A stretch of 64,000 bases of DNA from JAGQUL01 sp038212015. Its GTDB lineage: Bacteria > Actinomycetota > Thermoleophilia > Gaiellales > SKUG01. The notes under the pieces were generated by a model. The model had not been told where the DNA came from and ran no database searches. It saw nothing but the letters and a program-made list of their open reading frames with translations. This document shows, in pieces, positions 24,925 to 33,178 of the stretch (positions are counted from its first letter, which is position 1; every line of letters starts with the position of its first letter). The stretch is taken from the NCBI GenBank assembly GCA_038212015.1, contig JBBQUY010000006.1:1-64000 (forward strand), in the 5' to 3' direction. A program made the translations under genes and the position numbers.

Positions 24925-26150
24925 CGCGCGACACCCTCCAGTTCGTGCTCGACGGCAGCAGGTGGCAGCTCGATCGCACGCTCCTCCGCCGTGAGCGGGC
25001 ACGACGGATCCTCGGCCCAGATGTCGCCGTGGAAGCTGTTCGCACGAGCGCGGAACCCGCCGCACACGTCCTTGAACGCACAGCTGCCACAGGCTCCTTG
25101 GAGCGGCCAGTCCTCGCGACGCAGCTCACGCAGCACCTCGTCCTGCGGCTCGTCCTCGGTTGGGCTCCACAGTTCCCGAAAGGGCGTCTCGCGCACGTTG
25201 CCGATCGAATGCGTGAGCCAGAACTGGTTGGGGTGCAGGACGCCGTCGTGGTCGATCTCGACGATCCTGCGCCCGGTGCCGTCACCGCTCTGGCGTCGCA
25301 GCGCGGCAAGCACCTCGGCGGCGCGCTCGGGTCGATTGCGCAGCGTCCACAGGTAGATGAGCGGGCCGTCATGGGGCGCGTCCACGGTCAGGATCTCGGG
25401 ACCGAAGTCCTCGGCCTGTTCGCAGAGTGCCTCCACGATCTGGCGACGATGGTCGTTCTCCACGTCGCCGTTGCGCTTGCCGCGACCCGACGGAACGAGG
25501 TGGTACATGCAGAATCGCGCGACGCCGAGCTCGTCCGCGAGCTCGAGCACCTCATGCAGGTCATGCACGTTGTCGGCCGTGATCGTGAAGCGCATGCTCA
25601 CGCGCAGGCCGACTGCCTGGCAGTAGCGCACTGCGGCGATCGTCTTGCGGAACGCTCCTGCCTTGCGGCGGAACGTGTCGTGGGTCTGCTCGGACCCGTC
25701 GACGGAGATGCCGACGTACACGGCCCCGTGGTCCTTGAGGCGCTGCGCCTCCTCGACGCTGCGGATGAGCGTGCCGTTGGTGGAGATCACGGGCGTGATG
25801 CCGCGGTCGGCCGTGTGCCGGATGATCTGGGGCAGGTCCTTGCGGATGAGCGGTTCGCCGCCCGAGAACAGCAACACGGGCACGCCCGCATCGGCGAGCT
25901 CGTCGATGACGCGGATCACGTCCTCGTACGGCGTCGCGATCGGGTTGCGTCCCAGCACGGCGGAGTAGTAGCAGTGCTGGCAGGCGAGGTTGCAGCTCTG
26001 GGTGATGTTCCAGACGACGACCGGTCGATGCGACGTGCGGTCACCGTAGTCGTGCGCGACGACGGGCGCGGTGTCGCGTGCGGAGCTGCCGTAGCGGTAT
26101 CGATCGGACGGACTGCGCCGCCCCGTCACCAGGCGCGTGAGGCCGATCAT
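24921..26150 (-). CDS. ahbC: Radical SAM protein, AhbC/NirJ-type
   Basis: A 409-residue radical SAM/SPASM enzyme. CNLACQHC provides Cys53, Cys57 and Cys60; SGGEPLIRKDL is the SAM-binding GGE region. The C-terminal CGSCAFKDVCGG and a last Cys bind an auxiliary cluster. AhbC removes the two acetate side chains of didecarboxysiroheme; NirJ does the related step in haem d1 synthesis. Two radical SAM genes beside one siroheme decarboxylase fit the Ahb route better than d1. Start ATG 26150 overlaps the AhbAB stop. Confidence 0.82.
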   Translation of the reverse strand: MIGLTRLVTGRRSPSDRYRYGSSARDTAPVVAHDYGDRTSHRPVVVWNITQSCNLACQHCYYSAVLGRNPIATPYEDVIRVIDELADAGVPVLLFSGGEPLIRKDLPQIIRHTADRGITPVISTNGTLIRSVEEAQRLKDHGAVYVGISVDGSEQTHDTFRRKAGAFRKTIAAVRYCQAVGLRVSMRFTITADNVHDLHEVLELADELGVARFCMYHLVPSGRGKRNGDVENDHRRQIVEALCEQAEDFGPEILTVDAPHDGPLIYLWTLRNRPERAAEVLAALRRQSGDGTGRRIVEIDHDGVLHPNQFWLTHSIGNVRETPFRELWSPTEDEPQDEVLRELRREDWPLQGACGSCAFKDVCGGFRARANSFHGDIWAEDPSCPLTAEERAIELPPAAVEHELEGVAR

Positions 26151-27220
26151 GCTCGCACCCCGATGCGCGCCTGCTCCCAGGCTTCCTGTTCCGGTGTGAA
26201 GTACCGCACGCGCACCTTCTTGAACTCGCGGGTCGAATACAGCACGTCGTAGTCGTCGAGACCGGTCGCTTCGGAGATCGCGGCGAGCACTGCCTCGCAC
26301 TCCTCCCGACTGCGACCGTGCGTCATCGTGAAGAGCCCGTACGGCCAGTCGTCGTAGGTCGGTCGCGCGTAGCAATGCGAGACCCCTTCGAAGCTCGCCA
26401 TCGTCCGGCCGTACTCCTCGATGCGGTTCGGCGGGACGATCCACACGCCCATGCCGTTCGCACGGAATCCTGCGCGGCGATGGTGCAGGACCGCAGCGAA
26501 GCGGCGCATGAGCCGCGACTCGCGAAGCTGGAGGGCGCGGTCGAGCAGGTCCTGCACGTCGAATCCATGCTCCTCGGCGAGCAGCGCGAACGGCTCCTCG
26601 ATCGCGGGCAGGTCGCGCTGCAGCGCGAGGATCGCCTCGACCGTGCGTGCGTCCTCGTGGACCGTCGGCGGGTGCACGTCGCTCGCCGCGGGCGGGGCGG
26701 CGATCGCAGCCGGCGGCTCGGTGCGTCGCGCATCGGCGGCGCGACCGCCCTGGATGTCGAAGTTGACGCCGATCCGGAACACGCGCAGTGCGGGCAGCAG
26801 CAGCGCCGCCTCGGCGCCGGCCTCCTCGGTGATCAGGTCGACGGTCGCCTCGAGCCCGAGCGAGCTCTCGGGGGATACCGCGATCGTGAACCAGAGGTTG
26901 TAGTCGTGATCGCGCTGGTAGTTGTGACTGACACCGGGATGCGCGGAGACGATTGCTGCGGCGTCCTCGAGGTTCGCCGGATCCACCCGCGCGGCGACGA
27001 GACTGCTCGCATACCCGAGCCGGCGCGTGTCGAAGATCGCGCTCACCTGGCGAATGACACCGTCGGAGCGGAGGCGGATGACGGCGTCGATCACGTCCCG
27101 TTCGGTCGATCCGATGTCGGCCGCGAGAACCGCGAACGGGCGGGGCACCAGCGGCACGTCCTGCTGCATGCGTTCGAGGAGGGCACGGTCGAGTTCGTTC
27201 ATGTCGCTCGTCTGCTGCAT
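26147..27220 (-). CDS. ahbAB: Fused siroheme decarboxylase AhbA-AhbB (AsnC/Lrp-like)
   Basis: A 357-residue protein made of two AsnC/Lrp-like halves. The first (residues about 5-165) has an HTH-like start and the motif SHNYQRDHDYNLWF. The second (about 190-350) has SHCYARPTYDDWPYGLF, the equivalent region. These His/Tyr-rich segments are typical of NirDLGH/AhbAB siroheme decarboxylases. A Pro/Ala-rich linker joins the halves, so the usual two-subunit enzyme is one chain here. RBS GGAGG precedes ATG 27220. First gene of the coupled ahb operon. Confidence 0.85.
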   Translation of the reverse strand: MQQTSDMNELDRALLERMQQDVPLVPRPFAVLAADIGSTERDVIDAVIRLRSDGVIRQVSAIFDTRRLGYASSLVAARVDPANLEDAAAIVSAHPGVSHNYQRDHDYNLWFTIAVSPESSLGLEATVDLITEEAGAEAALLLPALRVFRIGVNFDIQGGRAADARRTEPPAAIAAPPAASDVHPPTVHEDARTVEAILALQRDLPAIEEPFALLAEEHGFDVQDLLDRALQLRESRLMRRFAAVLHHRRAGFRANGMGVWIVPPNRIEEYGRTMASFEGVSHCYARPTYDDWPYGLFTMTHGRSREECEAVLAAISEATGLDDYDVLYSTREFKKVRVRYFTPEQEAWEQARIGVRA

Positions 27221-27423
27221 CGCCTGGCCTCCGATCGGGCGGGACCAGACCCCACCACGGTAGGACGACATCAACGCATGTCGAGCAGGTTCGAGGCATC
27301 CGGGAAAGACCGCAGCCGCATGCGCGGAACACCGAAGCCGATCCGCGGGCCAGCACGGACGGTCAGGTGCTCGGCGCCACCTAGCATCGCCTCGTTTTCA
27401 CCCACCATCACGAAGGCGATCCA

Positions 27424-27900
27424 ATGACACCGCGACACCTCTCCCTCCTCCTGCTCATGCTGTGTGCCGCGCTGTTCGCGGTCGGATGCGGCGGCGACTC
27501 CGACTCGGACTCCGGCGATTCCGGAGGTTCGTCGGGCGATGATGCAGCCGAATCCGCGGACCTGCCAGAGGGCACCATCGGGGTCGAGCTCGGCGAGTTC
27601 TTCGTCAAGCCGAGCGCCGACTCGGTCGCGGCAGGCGAGGTCACCTTCCAGGTGGCGAATGCCGGAGACGCATCCCACGAGCTGGTGATCTACAGGACCG
27701 ACGAGGAAGCCGACGCCCTCGAGCAGGATGGCGGCGTGGCGAAGCTGGACGAGGCAAACGTGATCGACGAGACCGACGAGCTGTCATCGGGCGACGAGGC
27801 CGAACTGACGGTCACGCTCGAGGCGGGCTCATACCTGCTGCTGTGCAACCTGCCCGGCCACTACTCGTCCGGCCAGGTCGTCGCATTCACCGTGACCTGA
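27424..27900 (+). CDS. Cupredoxin-like lipoprotein
   Basis: A 158-residue lipoprotein: signal with lipobox FAVGC, an Asp/Ser/Gly-rich linker, then a cupredoxin-type beta domain. SHELVIY provides the first copper His and YLLLCNLPGHYSSGQ the Cys and second His of a type 1 copper site; the usual axial Met is not seen and may be replaced. It could carry electrons outside the membrane, for example to NirK or the ba3 oxidase. It is divergent from the ahb operon, whose shared upstream region contains a degenerate copy of the TGCGG/CCGCA palindrome (TCCGG-N6-CCGCA at 27299). Confidence 0.85.
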   Translation: MTPRHLSLLLLMLCAALFAVGCGGDSDSDSGDSGGSSGDDAAESADLPEGTIGVELGEFFVKPSADSVAAGEVTFQVANAGDASHELVIYRTDEEADALEQDGGVAKLDEANVIDETDELSSGDEAELTVTLEAGSYLLLCNLPGHYSSGQVVAFTVT

Positions 27901-27921
27901 GCAGAACCGCCGTTCTGCCGG

Positions 27922-29559
27922 TCAGTCGACGAGCCGTCCGATCTGCGCTTCCCATGCGCGCAGGTCGGGCGGCGTCGTCGTGTGGCGATAGGCATCGAGC
28001 TGGTCACCGTAGGCGGCGACCTGCGCAGCCCCGCTCGTGTTCGACGCCCCGAACGCGCGCGCTGCTGCGCCGAGGTTGGCGCCGAATTCCGCCTCGATGA
28101 GCGCGATCGTGGGCAGCACGCGGCCTCCGTCGATCGCGACGAGCCCACCGATGTCGCCGCGCCCTTCGTCGCCGCCGCCTCGTTCGAGTACGTCGTGGTT
28201 GTTGGCGGAGTAGATGAACCAGCCGCCGGCTCCGTCGAGCGCGGCCGTCGCGGTGGAGATCGCGGCGCTGCCCGGCGTGCCGGCGTCGAAGAACGCGTTG
28301 CCGGGGTACTCGAGCAGCTCCAGGCTGCGCCCGTAGGACGACGACGCGGCGCGGATGTCGCGGATCGCGGTGTCGCGGTCGCGGCCGGCGGCTGACTGGG
28401 TCGTTGCCCAGCCGTCGATGACACTGGCGTACACGAGGTTGTGAGGACGTGCCTGCGCTGCGACGAACAGCTTCGCGCGCGAGCCGCCTGCCTGCAGGTG
28501 GCTGCGCAGCTCAGCGATCCAGGCGGTGGTGCCCTGCGCCTGATCGGCACTCTTGTCCTGTTCGTCGCTCACCTGCACCCAGAAGGTGGCGTTGGGATTT
28601 GCGCTGCCGGCTCGTCGCTCGGCTTCGATGATGCGCCGCGCGGTGTCGGCCGGCGAGGCGCGGGTCGCGGCTTCGTAGGCTGCGCTGAAGTACTGGACCG
28701 GCGAGCGGTTCGATGCGCTCGTGGTGGTGATGCCGGAGTTGCCGCTCGCCGCGACGCCGAAGTGCGCGAGCACCGAACCGAGGGCGGCCGGATCGGCCCC
28801 CCGCTGCTTCGCATTGGACTCGTTGATCCAGGCCATCATGGGCAGCGCGTCGATCGAGCGAGTGCCGACATGGACCTGCAGTCGCGCGCCGGCGATGTCG
28901 ACCACGTGGTCGCCGGGCGTCGTTGCCGTGACTCGTGCGACGACGCGCGCCGTGTCGCCGGCGGCGATCGTGACCGGACCCCGCACCGGTTCGAGCACCT
29001 GCGTGCGATGCGCGCCGCGCTGGAAGTCGCGCAGCACGAACAGCTCGGTGGTGACGCCACCCGCTGCCTGTGGTGGCTGGATCGTCGTGCCGCTCGTGCC
29101 GCCGTCGACGACGACCTGTCGGTAGGTGACCTGGTTGCGCGCCATGCGGAGCTGGTCGACCTGCCCCGGTCGAAGCTCCGGCAGTACACTGCTGCGACTC
29201 GTTGCCTGCGTCGAGATCGGCCCGCCACCCTGGATCGGGGATTGCTGCGGCGCCTGCTGTGGCGCCACGCCGCCGCCAGCGCCGCCAGCAACGCCTCCGC
29301 CACCTGCGACACGGCGCGCGAACGACTCGACCGCCATCCGCAGCTGCTCGACGGCGACGGCAAGCCGATCGATGGTGGCACGCAGGTCGGTGCCGGCGGA
29401 AGCGAGCGCGCCCCCTCCCGCGGCTCCGGCAACGGCGCCGGATGACGCGTGCGGGCATGTGGACGGCATGCGCGCGTCGGCCGCACCCGACGCACGTGAC
29501 GCGTCCCCCGACTCGACGGGGCGCTGCCTCGGTTCGCGGCTGCCACTGATCGCATCCAT
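27922..29559 (-). CDS. Large hypothetical protein with coiled N-terminus and barrel-like C-terminus
   Basis: A 545-residue soluble protein with no signal. Residues 1-110 are Ala/Gly-rich with a short amphipathic helix (LRATIDRLAVAVEQLRMAVE); about 165-265 is beta-rich; 270-545 alternates strands and helices in a way that suggests a TIM-barrel-like hydrolase fold (MMAWINESNA, GWFIYSANNHD). No catalytic motif is certain. ATG 29559 has GAGGAACGACG upstream. It is divergent from the hemerythrin gene, with tandem regulatory palindromes between them. Function unknown. Confidence 0.7.
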   Translation of the reverse strand: MDAISGSREPRQRPVESGDASRASGAADARMPSTCPHASSGAVAGAAGGGALASAGTDLRATIDRLAVAVEQLRMAVESFARRVAGGGGVAGGAGGGVAPQQAPQQSPIQGGGPISTQATSRSSVLPELRPGQVDQLRMARNQVTYRQVVVDGGTSGTTIQPPQAAGGVTTELFVLRDFQRGAHRTQVLEPVRGPVTIAAGDTARVVARVTATTPGDHVVDIAGARLQVHVGTRSIDALPMMAWINESNAKQRGADPAALGSVLAHFGVAASGNSGITTTSASNRSPVQYFSAAYEAATRASPADTARRIIEAERRAGSANPNATFWVQVSDEQDKSADQAQGTTAWIAELRSHLQAGGSRAKLFVAAQARPHNLVYASVIDGWATTQSAAGRDRDTAIRDIRAASSSYGRSLELLEYPGNAFFDAGTPGSAAISTATAALDGAGGWFIYSANNHDVLERGGGDEGRGDIGGLVAIDGGRVLPTIALIEAEFGANLGAAARAFGASNTSGAAQVAAYGDQLDAYRHTTTPPDLRAWEAQIGRLVD

Positions 29560-29651
29560 CGTCGTTCCTCGTCCCGTACCGCGCTGGTTCGTCCGTCCTC
29601 ATCCATCGTCGGTCGCGAACGAAGATCGGTCGATCCCCGCATGCGTGAAGC

Positions 29652-29666
29652 TGTGGGGACGCCGCA
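29652..29666. promoter_or_regulatory. Palindrome TGTGG-N5-CCGCA (tandem copy 1)
   Basis: TGTGGGGACGCCGCA, followed by GCGA. First of two sites whose centres are 21 bp apart, about two helical turns, upstream of the hemerythrin gene. Confidence 0.55.
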
Positions 29667-29672
29667 GCGAGC

Positions 29673-29687
29673 TGCGGGAAATCCGCA
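29673..29687. promoter_or_regulatory. Palindrome TGCGG-N5-CCGCA (tandem copy 2)
   Basis: TGCGGGAAATCCGCA followed by GCGA. The identical 15-mer occurs at 37345-37359. It lies 97 bp before GTG 29784 and on the other side 114 bp before ATG 29559. Confidence 0.6.
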
Positions 29688-29783
29688 GCGACTCCGCGAT
29701 GCATAGCTGCTGACCACGTGCGTCGTCGAGTCGATGCTGTACGTAACAGGACCGACACGCCTTCGACACGATTCGAGCCAGCC

Positions 29784-30332
29784 GTGCCCATTCAGCTCAA
29801 CGCCCAGCCTCTCGCCGACTTTGACCGACCCATCGACATGCTCGAGGATTGCCACCGACGCATCGAACGATTCCTGCGCATGCTGCAGGCGGTCGTCCTG
29901 GCAGCAACGAACGACGGCACGATGACCGAGGATGCTGCAGAAGCACTGCAGACTGCGCTGCGCTACTTCCGCAACGCCGCGCCGCAGCACACTGCCGACG
30001 AAGAGAAGTCACTGTTCCCCCGGATGCGCGACACCGGCGATCCGCGCGTCGCCAAGGTGCTCGGGCAGCTCGACCGTCTGGAACAGGACCATGCGCGAGC
30101 GCACCAGCTGCACGAGGTCGTCGATCAGCTGGGGATGCGATGGCTGCACAAGGGCGTGCTGCGACGTGACGAGCTCGCGGAAATGGACACGACGCTCTCC
30201 CAGCTGCGCGACATCTACGCGGAGCACATCGATCTTGAGGACTCGGTCGTCTTCCACCTCGCCCGCGAGGTGCTCGGATCCGACGCGCTCGACGGCATGG
30301 GCGTCGAGATGCGTGCCCGCCGCGGTCATTGA
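29784..30332 (+). CDS. Hemerythrin-like HHE domain protein
   Basis: A 182-residue four-helix protein of the hemerythrin HHE family. Candidate di-iron ligands are His in DCHRRIERF, His/Glu in HTADEEKSLFPRM, His in DHARAHQLH, and His/Asp in HIDLEDSVVF. Such proteins bind O2 or NO, or take part in iron-centre repair. GTG 29784 (VPIQLNAQ) is the likely start although no good ribosome site is seen; GTG 29718 is the in-frame alternative. It lies 39 bp upstream of glpX. Confidence 0.85.
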   Translation: MPIQLNAQPLADFDRPIDMLEDCHRRIERFLRMLQAVVLAATNDGTMTEDAAEALQTALRYFRNAAPQHTADEEKSLFPRMRDTGDPRVAKVLGQLDRLEQDHARAHQLHEVVDQLGMRWLHKGVLRRDELAEMDTTLSQLRDIYAEHIDLEDSVVFHLAREVLGSDALDGMGVEMRARRGH

Positions 30333-30371
30333 CCGCCGCCGGAGTGCCCGCACGAAGGTAGGATCACGGGC

Positions 30372-31406
30372 ATGAGTGACTTCCCGGATCGCAACCTCGC
30401 CATGGAACTCGTCCGCGTCACGGAGGCTGCAGCGCTCGCAGCCGCACGCTGGGTCGGTCGCGGCGACAAGAAGGCAGCCGACAAGGGCGCCGTCGACGCA
30501 ATGCGTTCGATGCTTGGTCGCATCGCGATGGACGGACTCGTCGTGATCGGCGAGGGCGAGAAGGACGAAGCGCCGATGCTCTTCAACGGTGAGCGCCTCG
30601 GCACGGGTGCGCCGCCGGAAGTCGACATCGCGGTCGACCCCCTGGAAGGCACGACGCTCTGTGCGAAGGGCATGCCCAACGCGATCGCCGTAATCGCGAT
30701 CGCCGAGCGCGGCGCGATGTTCGATCCCGGTCCGTGCTTCTACATGGAGAAGCTCGTCACCGACAACGAGGCGGCGATGGCGATCGACATCGAACGCCCG
30801 ATCGAGGACAACATTCGCGCGGTTGCGGCAGCCAAGGGCAAGCCGATCAACGAGACGACCGTGATCATGCTCGATCGCGCGCGACACGCGGATGCCAAGG
30901 CCCGCATCCGCGAGACCGGCGCACGCATCCGCATGATCAGCGACGGTGACGTTGCCGGCGCGATGATCGCCGCCCGTGAAGGCAGCGCGATCGACCTCAT
31001 GTACGGCGTCGGCGGCACCCCCGAAGGCGTGCTCGCGGCAGCCGCGATCCGCTGTCTCGGCGGCGAGATCCAGGCCCGTCTGGCTCCGCAGGACGAAGCC
31101 GAGCTGGCCGCGGTGAAGGAGTACGGCTGCGACCTCGGGCGCGTCATGATGCGACGCGACCTGGTCTCCGGCCGTGACGTGTTCTTCGCCGCGACGGGCG
31201 TCACCGACGGCGACATGCTCGAAGGCGTGCGCTACAGCCGCCGCGGCGCGTCGACCCAGTCGATCGTGATGCGCTCGCGCTCGGGAACGGTGCGCATCGT
31301 CAACGGCGAGCACAACCGCGAGAAGCTCGAGTCGTATCTCAAGAGCACCGGCCTCGGTCTCTCCGAAGGCGCCCCGATCCCCACGGGTACGGGCGTCACG
31401 ATCTAG
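30372..31406 (+). CDS. glpX: Class II fructose-1,6-bisphosphatase GlpX
   Basis: A 344-residue gluconeogenic enzyme. Metal and substrate motifs are clear: VVIGEGEKDEAPML, VDIAVDPLEGTTL and the downstream MYGVGGTPEGV. Length and motif order match GlpX throughout. It hydrolyses fructose 1,6-bisphosphate to fructose 6-phosphate in the cytoplasm; actinomycetes usually rely on this class. It follows the hemerythrin gene by 39 bp and may share its transcript. Confidence 0.95.
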   Translation: MSDFPDRNLAMELVRVTEAAALAAARWVGRGDKKAADKGAVDAMRSMLGRIAMDGLVVIGEGEKDEAPMLFNGERLGTGAPPEVDIAVDPLEGTTLCAKGMPNAIAVIAIAERGAMFDPGPCFYMEKLVTDNEAAMAIDIERPIEDNIRAVAAAKGKPINETTVIMLDRARHADAKARIRETGARIRMISDGDVAGAMIAAREGSAIDLMYGVGGTPEGVLAAAAIRCLGGEIQARLAPQDEAELAAVKEYGCDLGRVMMRRDLVSGRDVFFAATGVTDGDMLEGVRYSRRGASTQSIVMRSRSGTVRIVNGEHNREKLESYLKSTGLGLSEGAPIPTGTGVTI

Positions 31407-31452
31407 AGGCACCGATCTCAGTGAACGAGCGCGATCGTGTCGCGTCGCATTG

Positions 31453-31493
31453 CTCCGAACGCAATCGGCATATGTGACGGGTTTCGTTCGGAG
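31453..31493. promoter_or_regulatory. Inverted repeat CTCCGAACG...CGTTCGGAG
   Basis: Nine perfect pairs, extended by AA/TT, around a 23-nt AT-richer centre containing CATATG. It lies 47 bp after glpX and 120 bp before the gene at 31613. Either a terminator without a T-run or an operator. Confidence 0.4.
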
Positions 31494-31612
31494 CGACGTG
31501 CGCGGGGGTTCGATCAACCTACGAGCGACTGCGGCCACGGGCGTGGCCACCGCCGCCCGTTCGCATGTCCCAGCCGACCCGGGACCCGACCAGCCGGGGA
31601 GAACAGGACGAC

Positions 31613-32206
31613 ATGGATGTCACTCGCACGCCCCTTCCCGGCATGACGCCGCACCTTGCGTACCGCACGTTGCTGCGCGCCGCCGATGTTGCCGCATCGG
31701 CACCGCGCGCAGCAACGGCGGGCGCGACGGCTGCAGGTGGGGGCGCGCACATGAACGCCTCCGGTGGCGGCGTCGACGCGCCCGAGATCAACGGGCCTGC
31801 GGACGGGCCCGACGTGGTGCTCGCCACCGGCGTGCGCATTCGCAGGAAGCGGATCGGCTCCGCCCGCGTGGGTGATGCCGAACTGCAGCAGGCGATCCGT
31901 GGCGTGCAGGCGCTGCCGGTTGCGCACCAGATGCTCATCGCGCGACTCGGTCTGCCGATCGAACTCATTCCGGTCGTGCAGCTCGAACGGCTCGCCGGCA
32001 CCACCGACCCGGTGGTCGGCGCAACGCTCATCCTCGGCGCTGACGGCAGTGCCAAGCCGGCGAAGATCCGCATCGCGGCGTATCAGGCGCACCTGAAGTC
32101 ATCCGTCACCGAGGCGACGCAGCACGAGATCGGTCATGCGATCGCGGTCGTCGCCAACCAGGACATGAGCGAGGCCACCGCGATCAGGTACGCGCGCTCG
32201 TACTAG
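31613..32206 (+). CDS. Small HExxH metallopeptidase-like protein
   Basis: A 197-residue protein. Zincin motif HEIGH is at residues 171-175, followed by a short tail with Glu187. The N-terminal 70 residues are Ala/Gly/Pro-rich and disordered-looking, without a Sec signal. Only 22 residues follow the motif, so a third ligand must come from that tail. It resembles the HEAAH protein at 1516-2511 in having a Pro/Ala-rich N-terminus and no export signal. Its stop TAG shares bases with the convergent PHP gene stop (CTAG). Confidence 0.65.
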   Translation: MDVTRTPLPGMTPHLAYRTLLRAADVAASAPRAATAGATAAGGGAHMNASGGGVDAPEINGPADGPDVVLATGVRIRRKRIGSARVGDAELQQAIRGVQALPVAHQMLIARLGLPIELIPVVQLERLAGTTDPVVGATLILGADGSAKPAKIRIAAYQAHLKSSVTEATQHEIGHAIAVVANQDMSEATAIRYARSY

Positions 32207-33063
32207 CGCGTGCCGGCGCGCAGGGCGCGGGATCGCGCCTCGAGCGCGTCGATGATGCGCGCGGGAACGGTCCGGCAGCCCAGACGCGAGCCGTCGGGGC
32301 CGTGACCGTGGTCATCGCTGCCGGCCGTCTGCACCAGCCCGAGCTCCGTTGCCAGGGCCGCGCAGCGCTCGACGACGTCTCCGTCGTGGCCTGGATGGTC
32401 GACCTCCACGCCGTCGAGCCCGAGCGTCGCCGCATGCCGCACCGCGTCCTCACGCAGCCCGCTGCGCGAGCGTGCGCCCGGATGCGCGAACACCGCCACG
32501 CCACCGGACTCATGGATCGCGTTGATGCCCCGCTCGATCGACATGCCGTCGCGCGGCACGAATGCACGCCCGCCGGTCCCGAACCACTCCTCGCCGAACG
32601 CGTGATCGACGTCCTCGATGATGCCGAGCCGAACCATCGCGCGCGCGATGTGCGGGCGCCCGGGCGGGGCACCGCCGCTCTCGCCGAGTACGTCGTCCAT
32701 CGTCAGCTGCCCGGCGATCCGCGCCACGCGCTCGACGATCGCCGACGCCCGATCCACGCGCTGCGCGCGCATTTCCGCGAACAGCTCCGCGAGACCGGCG
32801 TCGTCAGGATCGATGAAATAGCCGAGCAGGTGCGCCTCGCGCGCCGTCGGGCTGAAGCACGACAGCTCCACGCCCGGGATGCAGCGGATACCGAGCGCCT
32901 CGGCCATGCCCATTGCCTCGGCGAGCCCATCCGTCGTGTCGTGGTCGGTGAGCGCCAGGCCGCCAAGGCCGCGCTCGGCAGCGAGGCTCACGACTTCCCG
33001 CGGCGGCAAGGTGCCGTCGGAAGCCGTGGAGTGCGTATGCAGGTCGAATCGATCGCGAGACAT
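32203..33063 (-). CDS. PHP-domain phosphoesterase
   Basis: A 286-residue PHP protein related to RNase AM/YciV-type 5'-3' exonucleases and nucleoside 3',5'-bisphosphate phosphatases. Metal motifs: DLHTHSTASDGT at the start, LTDHDTTDG, the Glu in PGVELSCF, and a late DDHGHGPDGSR. ATG 33063 gives the canonical family N-terminus; ATG 33075 and 33096 are upstream alternatives. It is divergent from the NnrS-like gene. Confidence 0.9.
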   Translation of the reverse strand: MSRDRFDLHTHSTASDGTLPPREVVSLAAERGLGGLALTDHDTTDGLAEAMGMAEALGIRCIPGVELSCFSPTAREAHLLGYFIDPDDAGLAELFAEMRAQRVDRASAIVERVARIAGQLTMDDVLGESGGAPPGRPHIARAMVRLGIIEDVDHAFGEEWFGTGGRAFVPRDGMSIERGINAIHESGGVAVFAHPGARSRSGLREDAVRHAATLGLDGVEVDHPGHDGDVVERCAALATELGLVQTAGSDDHGHGPDGSRLGCRTVPARIIDALEARSRALRAGTR

Positions 33064-33095
33064 CTGTGCACCCATTGTACCGTCGCACGCGTCCA

Positions 33096-33110
33096 TGTGG
33101 ACTTACCGCA
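33096..33110. promoter_or_regulatory. Palindrome TGTGG-N5-CCGCA before NnrS-like gene
   Basis: TGTGGACTTACCGCA followed by GCGAT, 68 bp before ATG 33179 and 33 bp before the divergent PHP gene. Confidence 0.55.
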
Positions 33111-33178
33111 GCGATACGCGGTCTGGTCCGAATGCCGACGCCCCCGCCTGCACCGATGCTGGAACGGAGTCTCCAACC

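Noticed and set aside
23821..27220. Haem d1 biosynthesis cluster
   Set aside because: One decarboxylase fusion with two radical SAM genes, no NirF/NirN/NirE, and a copper-type NirK nearby fit the Ahb haem route better.
27299..27314. Full TGCGG-N5-CCGCA site between the ahb operon and cupredoxin gene
   Set aside because: The sequence reads TCCGG-N6-CCGCA, with a wrong base and one extra spacer base; kept only as a degenerate possibility.
30009..31550. 513-residue minus-strand frame opposite glpX
   Set aside because: glpX is certain on the plus strand; the antisense frame has no domain.
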